Shown piece by piece: positions 58,088 through 64,000 of a stretch of 64,000 bases of DNA. This DNA comes from Spirilliplanes yamanashiensis. Its GTDB lineage: Bacteria > Actinomycetota > Actinomycetes > Mycobacteriales > Micromonosporaceae. A program made the position numbers and the translations under genes. Positions within the stretch are counted from its first letter, which is position 1, and each line of letters opens with the position of its first letter. Location: NCBI RefSeq assembly GCF_016863475.1, contig NZ_BOOY01000010.1, positions 36,184 through 100,183 of the forward strand, read 5' to 3'. The notes under the pieces were generated by a model. The model worked only from the letters and a program-made list of their open reading frames with translations. It ran no database searches and was not told the DNA's origin.

Positions 58088-59296
58088 GTGAGGGCTGACC
58101 TGCCGACCGTGCTGGCCGTGCTGGCGCTCGTCGCCGCGCTCGCCGGCGCCGTGGTGGCGGTTCTGCGGTTGCGGGCCCGGCGGGGCATCGCCACGGCCAT
58201 GCAGCGGGCCACCTACGACGTGCTGCACACCGCGTCGCTGGCCGCCGAGCCGTTGCGGGACGGGCTGACCGCCGCGTCCGCCGCCCGGGCCGTGCGGCAC
58301 CTGCGGACGCTCATCGGGGCGGTGGGGGTGGTCGTCGCCGACGCCGACAAGGTGCTGGCCTGCGACGGGCGCGGGCAGCACCACGCCGACCAGCTCGTCG
58401 CCGCCACCCGCAAGGTCATCGCCGGGCAGCGGTCGGCCGTGCTGAGCGAGGCCGACCTGCCGTGCGACCGGGTGGACTGCGTGGTGCGGGGCGCTGTGGT
58501 CGTACCCCTGCTGGCGCCGCGGCGGCGCGCGGCGGCCGCGCTGATCGCGATCGCCGACGACCCGCCGGCTCCCGGTCTGGTGCAGGCGACGCGCGAGACC
58601 GCCCGCTGGGCGGGCTCGCAGCTCGCCGTGGCCGAGCTGGACTCGTCGCGCGAGCGGCTCGCCAAGGCCGAGGTACGGGCGCTGCGCGCGCAGATCAGCC
58701 CGCACTTCATCTACAACGCGCTGACGGCGATCGCCTCGTTCGTGCGCACCGACCCCGAGCGGGCCCGCGAGCTGATTCTCGAGTTCGCCGAGTTCACCCG
58801 GTACTCGTTCCGGCAGCACGGCGAGTTCACGACGCTCGCCGAGGAGCTGCGCGCCATCGACCGCTATCTCACCATCGAGCGGGCCCGGTTCGGCGACCGG
58901 CTGCAGGTGCGGCTGCTGATCGCGCCCGAGGTGCTGCCGGTCGGCCTGCCGTTCCTGTGCCTGCAGCCGCTGGTCGAGAACGCCGTCCGGCACGGACTGT
59001 CGCGCAAACCGGGCGTCGGTATGGTGAGCATCGAGGCCCGGGACGCGGGCGCCGAGTGCCACATCACGGTCGAGGATGACGGCGTGGGGATGGACCCGGA
59101 GTCACTGGCCGCGGGCGTGGCCGCCGCGGCCGCGGGGGACGGCGACGGCCAGCACGTCGGGCTGTCGAACGTCGACGAGCGGCTGCGGTCGGTCTTCGGC
59201 GACCAGTACGGGCTCGTCGTGGAGACCGCGCTGGGCGCCGGCACCAAGGTCAGCATCCGGCTGCCGAAGTTCCACCCGGGGGTACGGGCGTCGTGA
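58088..59296 (+). CDS. LytS/YehU-type sensor histidine kinase
   Basis: 402 residues from GTG 58088. Only one N-terminal membrane segment (about 6-28), then a GAF-like domain (about 60-180), the phospho-accepting histidine H206 in ISPHFIYNALTAIASF, and a C-terminal ATPase domain with LVENAVRHGLSRKPG, EDDGVGMDPES and GLSNVDERLRSVFG. It pairs with the LytTR regulator gene, which starts inside its stop (GTGA). This class senses small molecules or membrane state and often controls transporters. Confidence 0.9.
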   Translation: MRADLPTVLAVLALVAALAGAVVAVLRLRARRGIATAMQRATYDVLHTASLAAEPLRDGLTAASAARAVRHLRTLIGAVGVVVADADKVLACDGRGQHHADQLVAATRKVIAGQRSAVLSEADLPCDRVDCVVRGAVVVPLLAPRRRAAAALIAIADDPPAPGLVQATRETARWAGSQLAVAELDSSRERLAKAEVRALRAQISPHFIYNALTAIASFVRTDPERARELILEFAEFTRYSFRQHGEFTTLAEELRAIDRYLTIERARFGDRLQVRLLIAPEVLPVGLPFLCLQPLVENAVRHGLSRKPGVGMVSIEARDAGAECHITVEDDGVGMDPESLAAGVAAAAAGDGDGQHVGLSNVDERLRSVFGDQYGLVVETALGAGTKVSIRLPKFHPGVRAS

Positions 59297-60042
59297 CCGG
59301 CCACCTGACCGTGCTTGCCGTCGACGACGAGCCGCCCGCCCTGGACGAGCTGGCGTACCTGCTGCGCGCCGACGAACGCGTCGCCGCCGTGCACACCGCC
59401 GGCGACGCCACCGACGCGCTGCGGGTACTGCGCGACACCGACGTCGACGCCGTGTTCCTCGACATCCGCATGCCCGGCCTCGACGGCATGGAACTGGCCC
59501 GGGTGCTGCGCCGGTTCTCCCGGCCGCCCGCGATCGTCTTCGTCACCGCGTACGACGACGGGGCCGTCGACGCGTTCGACCTGGGCGTCACCGACTACGT
59601 CCGTAAGCCCGTGCGCCGGGAGCGGCTCGCCGAGTCCCTGCGCCGCGTCGCCGAGGTGCGGCCCGCGCCCCGACCGGCGCCGGCCGCCGCCCCGCCCGAC
59701 CCGACCATCCCCGTCGAGCTGGCCGGCACCACCCGCATGCTGCCCCGGTCGGCGGTGCGCTGGGTGGAGGCGCAGGGCGACTACGCCCGCCTGCACACCC
59801 TCGACGCGTCGCACCTGGTGCGGGTGTCGCTGGCGACGCTGGCCGAGCGGTGAGCGGACGCCGGGTTCGTGCGCATCCACCGGTCGTTCCTCGTGCAGCT
59901 CGCCCTGATCGCCGAGCTGCGGCTCACCAACTCCGGGTACGTCGTCGTGGTCGACGGCACCGAGCTGCCGGTCAGCCGCCGGCACACCCGCGAGCTGAAG
60001 GACCGGCTGGTCCGCGCGGCGAAGCAGGACTGGACCCGCTGA
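59293..60042 (+). pseudogene. LytTR-family response regulator interrupted by an in-frame TGA
   Basis: Receiver domain (about 5-120) with D10/D11, phospho-acceptor D57 (VFLDIRMPG) and K in VRKPVRRERL. The LytTR DNA-binding domain begins about 140 (GTTRMLPRSAVRWVEAQGDYAR). At 59851-59853 a TGA follows LATLAER; the same frame continues ADAGFVRIHRSFLVQL and ELPVSRRHTRELKDRLVRAA to a natural TGA at 60040-60042. Relatives usually carry Trp (TGG) at this place, so the TGA looks like a single-base nonsense change. As written, a 186-residue protein lacks most of its DNA-binding domain. Co-translated with the kinase. Confidence 0.78.
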
Positions 60043-60043
60043 G

Positions 60044-60140
60044 TTATCCACAGGCTTGTCCACAGGGCGGGTTTCTCCACAGGTTGTTCACAACGCCACC
60101 CCCGGGCCACCACGGGTGATCCATAAGCTGCTTGTCGACA
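60044..60140 (+). promoter_or_regulatory. Cluster of DnaA-box-like 9-mers
   Basis: Same-orientation sites: TTATCCACA (60044), TTGTCCACA (60056), TTCTCCACA (60073), TTGTTCACA (60084), and weaker TGATCCATA (60117) and TTGTCGACA (60132). The first two are perfect matches to the E. coli and actinobacterial DnaA boxes. They sit between two two-component systems, not beside dnaA/dnaN. Confidence 0.6.
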
Positions 60141-60255
60141 GGGCCGCTTGCCCCGGCAGGCTAGAAAGTCAGTCGACGGGGTGCGGCGGCCGGTCGGGTC
60201 GTGCGGCACGGGGGCGTACGACCCGGTCGGTCCACCGGAGCGACAGGGGTGGCAC

Positions 60256-60927
60256 GTGCAGCGGACGATTCTGGTCGTCGAGGACGAGCGGACGATCGCC
60301 GACGCGGTGGCCGCGCGGCTGCGGGCCGAGGGCTTCGCCGTGCACGTCGCCGGCGACGGCCCCGGCGCCGTCGAGGCAGCCCGCCGGCTGCGGCCGGACG
60401 CCGTCGTGCTCGACGTGATGCTCCCCGGCTTCGACGGGCTGGAGGTGTGCCGCCGCCTGCAGGCCGAGCGGCCCGTGCCCGTCCTCATGCTGACCGCCCG
60501 CGACGACGAGACCGACCTGCTCGTCGGCCTGGCCGTCGGCGCCGACGACTACCTCACCAAGCCGTTCTCCATGCGCGAGCTGGCCGCGCGGGTGCACGCC
60601 CTGCTGCGGCGCATGACGAAGGCGGCCGGCGGCGAGCCGCCCATCGTCCTCGGCGACCTGGAGATCAACCGCGCCGAGCGGCGCGTCACCCGGGCCGGCG
60701 TCGAGGCGCACCTGACCCCCACCGAGTTCGACCTGCTCGTGCACCTCGCCGGGCGGCCGCGCACCGTGCTGCCCCGCGAACGCCTGCTGGCGGACGTGTG
60801 GGGCTGGGCCGACGCGTCCGGCACCCGCACCGTCGACAGCCACATCAAGGGCCTGCGCCGCAAGCTCGGCGCCGACCTCATCCGGACCGTGCACGGCGTC
60901 GGGTACGCGCTGGAGGTCGGCCGGTGA
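60256..60927 (+). CDS. OmpR-family response regulator
   Basis: 223 residues from GTG 60256. Receiver domain with E9/D10, phospho-acceptor D53 (VVLDVMLPGFDGL) and K in TKPFSMRELAARV, then a winged-helix DNA-binding domain (LTPTEFDLLVHLAGRPRTVL, RTVDSHIKGLRRKLG, RTVHGVGYALE). Start lies just after AGGGGTGG. Its stop overlaps the GTG of the kinase gene. The DnaA-box cluster is directly upstream, in its promoter region. Regulon unknown. Confidence 0.93.
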   Translation: MQRTILVVEDERTIADAVAARLRAEGFAVHVAGDGPGAVEAARRLRPDAVVLDVMLPGFDGLEVCRRLQAERPVPVLMLTARDDETDLLVGLAVGADDYLTKPFSMRELAARVHALLRRMTKAAGGEPPIVLGDLEINRAERRVTRAGVEAHLTPTEFDLLVHLAGRPRTVLPRERLLADVWGWADASGTRTVDSHIKGLRRKLGADLIRTVHGVGYALEVGR

Positions 60928-62006
60928 GCCGGCTGCGCCGCATCGCCGGGGCGGTGTTCGGGTGGCTGCCCCGCCCGCTCGACCCGGTGCGCTCCATCAA
61001 GGCGAAACTGTCGCTGGCGCTCGGGTTCGCGGGCGGCGTCGGCCTGCTCGTGCTGTGGTACAGCCTGGAGTGGATCCCACTACGGGCGTCGTTCCTCGCC
61101 GTCGCCGTCGCGCTGGCGCTCGTCACGCTCCAGGTCATGGCGCACGGGGCGATCGTGCCGCTGCGCCAGATGACCGTCGCCGCCCGGGAGATGGCGCACG
61201 GCGACTACACCCGCCGGGTCCGCACCCACTCCCGCGACGAGGTCGGCGAACTGGCCGCCGCGTTCAACCAGATGGCCAGCGACCTGGCCGCCGCCGACCG
61301 GCAGCGCCGCGAACTCATCGCCAACGTGTCCCATGAGCTGCGCACCCCCATCACCGCCCTGCGCGGCCTGCTGGAGAACGTGGTCGACGGCGTCGCCCAG
61401 CCGTCCCCCGCCGAGATGCGCACCGCCCTCGCCCAGACCGAACGCCTCGGCCGCCTCGTCGCCGAACTGCTCGACCTGTCCCGCCTCGATGCCGGGGTCG
61501 TGCCGATGCAGCGGGAGACCATCGCGGTGGCGGGCTTCCTGCGCCAGGTCGTCGCCGAGGCCCGGGTCAACGCGGCCGGCGGCGGCCGCGACGTGCGGTT
61601 CGAACTCGACGTGCGCGATGAGCGGCTCACCGTCCCCGGCGACCCGGAACGCCTCCACCAGGTCTTCGCCAACCTCCTCGACAACGCGGCCCGGCACAGC
61701 CCGCCCGGCGGCACCGTCCGCGTCCGGGTCGAACGCCAGGACGACGACCTGCTGTTCGCCGTCGCCGACTCCGGCGACGGCATCCCCGCCACCGAACGCG
61801 ACCGCGTCTTCGAACGCTTCACCCGCGGCGAACGCGCCACCGGCGGCGGCACCGGCCTGGGCCTGGCCATCGCCCGCTGGGTCGTCCAGCTGCACCACGG
61901 CACGATCGCCGTCGTCGACCCGGCCGACGACGACGGCGCCCCCGGCTGCCACGTCCACGTCCGCCTGCCGGGCGCCACGACACCGGCGCTGACCGGCTCC
62001 ACGTAG
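60924..62006 (+). CDS. HAMP-containing sensor histidine kinase
   Basis: 360 residues from GTG 60924. Two membrane segments (about 29-48 and 53-75) with almost no outside loop, so it probably senses from within the membrane. HAMP (about 75-125), HisKA with H137 in NVSHELRTPI, and HATPase with VFANLLDNAARHSPPGG, ADSGDGIP and GGGTGLGLAIARWVV. Cognate of the preceding OmpR-type regulator. Confidence 0.92.
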   Translation: MSRLRRIAGAVFGWLPRPLDPVRSIKAKLSLALGFAGGVGLLVLWYSLEWIPLRASFLAVAVALALVTLQVMAHGAIVPLRQMTVAAREMAHGDYTRRVRTHSRDEVGELAAAFNQMASDLAAADRQRRELIANVSHELRTPITALRGLLENVVDGVAQPSPAEMRTALAQTERLGRLVAELLDLSRLDAGVVPMQRETIAVAGFLRQVVAEARVNAAGGGRDVRFELDVRDERLTVPGDPERLHQVFANLLDNAARHSPPGGTVRVRVERQDDDLLFAVADSGDGIPATERDRVFERFTRGERATGGGTGLGLAIARWVVQLHHGTIAVVDPADDDGAPGCHVHVRLPGATTPALTGST

Positions 62007-62096
62007 GCCTCGACCGCACTGTCATGACCGGTCCGCGGGCTCTCTCCGCCGGGCGGCCGGGCGATGCCGTACACCCGCTTCCAGGAGGCGCACCCG

Positions 62097-63851
62097 ATGA
62101 CGACCACACCCCCCGCCGCGGACGAACCCGCTCCGCCGCCGGCCGGGCCCCCGCCCGCTGCGGCGCCGCCACCCGCTTCCGGGCCGTCGGCCGCTGCCGG
62201 GCCGTCGGCCTTCCCACCCCACCCCGGGCCGGTGCCGCAGCCCGGCCCGCCGCCGGGTGGCACCGGGGCGGCGTGGGCCCACGGGCGGCAGACCGCCGCC
62301 CTCCAGCAGGCGGCCGGCGCCGAGGGACAGGCGCCACTGCACCTGCAGCCGGCGCACGGGCCGTGGCAGCCCGTCACCTGGCGGCGCTGGCCCGGGCCGG
62401 CGCGGCCCGCGCCGCCGGCCGCCGTCGTCGCCGTGTTCGGGGCCGCCGCGCTCGGCACGCTCGCCCTGCCGCTCGACCGGCCCGGCATGGGGTGGGTGGT
62501 CGCGGGCACGGGCGCCGCCGCGGCGCTCGCCGTCGCCGGCCGCGCCGCCGCGCCCGACCGGATGCCGCCCGCGCTGATCCCCGCGAAGCCGCCCGCCCGG
62601 CACGCCGACCGCATCGGGTGGGCGGCGGCCACGCTGGCGCTGCTGACCGTGGGCACGTTCCGGGCGGCGGGGTGGCTGTTCGCGCTGTGCGTGCTGGCGT
62701 CGCTGTTCACGGCGGCGCTGGCCGTCGGCGGCGGGCGGTCGGTGCGGGCGGTGGCCTGGACGGTCGCCGGCCAGCCCATCGCGGCGCTGCGCGCCCTGCC
62801 GTGGCTGAGCCGCGGGGCCGCCGTCCTGCGCCGCGGCGACGGCACGCGCGCCCGGTACGCGCTGACCGCCGCCGTCGCGGCCGTGCTGCTGCTGGTGTTC
62901 GGGGGGCTGTTCGCGTCGGCGGACCCGGCGTTCGCCGAACTGGTGTCGTCCCTGCTGCCGACCCTCGACGCGGGCACGGTGGCGCGCTGGGCGCTGCTGT
63001 TCCCGGTCCTCACGGCGGCCGTCGCCGGGGCCGCGTACTGGCGGGCCGCCCCGCCGGCGACCGCGCACCTGGACGTGCCGCAATACCGGCCGGTGCGCCG
63101 CCTGGAGTGGCTCGTCCCGCTGGCGGCGCTGGTCCTGCTGTTCGCCGCGTTCGTGGCGGTGCAGGCCACCGTGCTGTTCGGCGGCGCGGGGCACGTGCTG
63201 CGGACCGCCGGGCTGACCTACGCGGAGTACGCCCGCGCCGGGTTCTGGCAGCTGCTCGTCGTCACCGGGCTGACGCTGCTGGTGCTGGCCGGTGCGGTCC
63301 GCTGGGCGCCGCGCGCCGGCCGGGGCGACCGCACCGTCGTCCGCGTCCTGCTCGGGCTGCTCGCCGGGCTGACCCTGCTCATCGTCGCGTCCGCGCTGTA
63401 CCGGATGGGGGTGTACGCCGACGCGTACGGGCTGACCCGGCTGCGGATCCTGGTGTTCGCGTGCGAGCTGTGGCTGGGCGCGGTGTTCGTCATGGTGCTG
63501 ATCGCGGGCGTCCGGCTGCGCGCGCCGTGGCTGCCCCGGGCGGTGCTCGCCGCGGGCGTCGCGGCGCTGCTCGGCCTCGCCGCCGTCGACCCGGACCGCA
63601 CGATCGCCGAGTACAACCTGAACCACGGCCCGGTGGACGTCTGGTACCTGCGCAACCTCTCCGCCGACGCGGTGCCCGCCCTGGACCGGGCGCCCGCCCA
63701 CCTGCGCCTGTGCCTGCTCGGCGAGAACGCCTCCCCGCTCAACCTGACCAGGGAGTCGTGGTACGAGTTCAACCTGGCCCGCGAGCGCGCCCGCCCGCTG
63801 CTCACCGGCATCTCGGTGAGCGGGAAGCCGCTGGGGTGCCCGGTGGACTGA
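62097..63851 (+). CDS. DUF4173/DUF4153 multi-pass membrane protein
   Basis: 584 residues from ATG 62097, chosen because AGGAGG lies eight bases upstream (ATG 62064 is in frame but has no such site). A Pro/Ala-rich N-terminus of about 95 residues, then about 12 membrane segments and a C-terminal extracytoplasmic part ending with LCLLGENASPLNLTRESWYEF. DUF4173 landmarks: FGGLFASADPAFAELV, DVPQYRPVRRLEWLVPLA, LTYAEYARAGFWQLL, YRMGVYADAYGLTRLR and DPDRTIAEYNLNH. Members often sit beside histidine kinases, as here; function unknown. Confidence 0.85.
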   Translation: MTTTPPAADEPAPPPAGPPPAAAPPPASGPSAAAGPSAFPPHPGPVPQPGPPPGGTGAAWAHGRQTAALQQAAGAEGQAPLHLQPAHGPWQPVTWRRWPGPARPAPPAAVVAVFGAAALGTLALPLDRPGMGWVVAGTGAAAALAVAGRAAAPDRMPPALIPAKPPARHADRIGWAAATLALLTVGTFRAAGWLFALCVLASLFTAALAVGGGRSVRAVAWTVAGQPIAALRALPWLSRGAAVLRRGDGTRARYALTAAVAAVLLLVFGGLFASADPAFAELVSSLLPTLDAGTVARWALLFPVLTAAVAGAAYWRAAPPATAHLDVPQYRPVRRLEWLVPLAALVLLFAAFVAVQATVLFGGAGHVLRTAGLTYAEYARAGFWQLLVVTGLTLLVLAGAVRWAPRAGRGDRTVVRVLLGLLAGLTLLIVASALYRMGVYADAYGLTRLRILVFACELWLGAVFVMVLIAGVRLRAPWLPRAVLAAGVAALLGLAAVDPDRTIAEYNLNHGPVDVWYLRNLSADAVPALDRAPAHLRLCLLGENASPLNLTRESWYEFNLARERARPLLTGISVSGKPLGCPVD

Positions 63852-63866
63852 CGGCGCGGCGGCGCC

Positions 63867-63894
63867 TTGACATCGCCCCGCAACCCGCAAGACT
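63867..63894 (+). promoter_or_regulatory. Promoter with consensus -35
   Basis: TTGACA (63867-63872) and AAGACT (63889-63894) are separated by 16 bp, and the -10 lies 7 nt before ATG 63902. Confidence 0.4.
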
Positions 63895-63901
63895 CCGCAC
63901 C

Positions 63902-64000
63902 ATGACCATGCCCGGCGCCGACCCGCCGCGCACCGACCCGCCCACCCCTGGCCCGGCAGCCGACGCCGGCGCAGCCGGGCCCGGCACGAGCGGGCCCGGC
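63902..64000 (+). CDS. Start of a Pro/Ala/Gly-rich protein (3' partial)
   Basis: A frame opens at ATG 63902 (or ATG 63908) and runs out of the window: MTMPGADPPRTDPPTPGPA and on. It has the composition of the Pro-rich N-terminal tails of other membrane proteins here (23676, 62097). The promoter just upstream supports it, but nothing about function is visible. Confidence 0.4.
   Translation, partial: MTMPGADPPRTDPPTPGPAADAGAAGPGTSGPG

Noticed and set aside
59851..59853. Selenocysteine recoding of TGA
   Set aside because: Relatives have Trp, no SECIS-like hairpin follows and no selenium genes are in the window; a nonsense change or base error is simpler.
60044..60140. Chromosomal oriC
   Set aside because: No dnaA, dnaN, rpmH or gyrB nearby, and only about six boxes rather than the larger arrays of actinomycete origins.

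Overview
The window is GC-rich throughout, with strong G/C at third codon positions, frequent GTG starts and many start codons lying 6-8 nt downstream of a TANNNT -10 hexamer (leaderless promoters). This, together with the gene families present (twin-arginine-exported lipoprotein-like enzymes, an IdeR-type iron box, SoxR with its Fe-S cluster motif, a SipW-type signal peptidase), points to an actinomycete chromosome, most likely Micromonosporales; the genus cannot be fixed by eye. There is no phage, IS element or CRISPR array. Three tRNA genes are present.

Layout. 1-9 kb: the end of a Wzy/O-antigen-ligase-like protein, a kinase-relic membrane protein, a secreted CBM60-like/alginate-lyase-like protein, a Tat-exported TIM-barrel epimerase plus glucose/sorbosone dehydrogenase-PKD operon, then a decayed stretch with two damaged genes beside tRNA-Arg(ACG) and tRNA-Ser(GCT). 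9-21 kb: a Lys/Ala/Pro repeat protein, CPBP protease, flavohemoprotein, a fusion of an XRE regulator to a complete peptide deformylase, an FhuF-like Fe-S protein under an iron box, a GT-C membrane protein divergent from a methyltransferase, a PEBP protein, and a SipW-type signal peptidase divergent from its likely substrate. 21-34 kb: GGDEF-EAL protein, cyclophilin, rhomboid, thiolase, GT2, a split transketolase divergent from soxR, quinone oxidoreductase and a LiaF-like operon. 34-41 kb: tRNA-Ser(TGA), GNAT, DUF5655, a caspase-fold protein with membrane domain, CadD-like transporter, isochorismatase and MOSC proteins. 41-48 kb: a frameshifted lipase-like gene, an Nramp-related transporter and CorA, an aminotransferase and a Nudix hydrolase. 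48-51 kb: a three-gene operon joining a LicC-like nucleotidyltransferase, an sn-glycerol-1-phosphate dehydrogenase and a CDP-alcohol phosphatidyltransferase. 51-64 kb: an arylsulfotransferase-like protein, GT4, Fpg/Nei glycosylase, undecaprenyl-phosphate sugar transferase, ZIP transporter, a LytS/LytTR system whose regulator is interrupted by an in-frame TGA, a cluster of DnaA-box-like sequences, an OmpR-type two-component system and a DUF4173 membrane protein.

Themes. Cell-envelope polysaccharide and lipid functions recur (Wzy-like, sugar transferase, GT2, GT4, GT-C, CDP-alcohol transferase). Redox/metal genes recur too (SoxR, flavohemoprotein, FhuF-like, CorA, Nramp-related, CadD, ZIP). The strongest candidates for something undescribed are the glycerol-1-phosphate/CDP-alcohol operon (48486-50966) and the XRE-deformylase fusion (13454-14953). 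Four coding lesions (near 8165, 8800, 43178 and at 59851) could be true decay or assembly errors; raw reads would decide.
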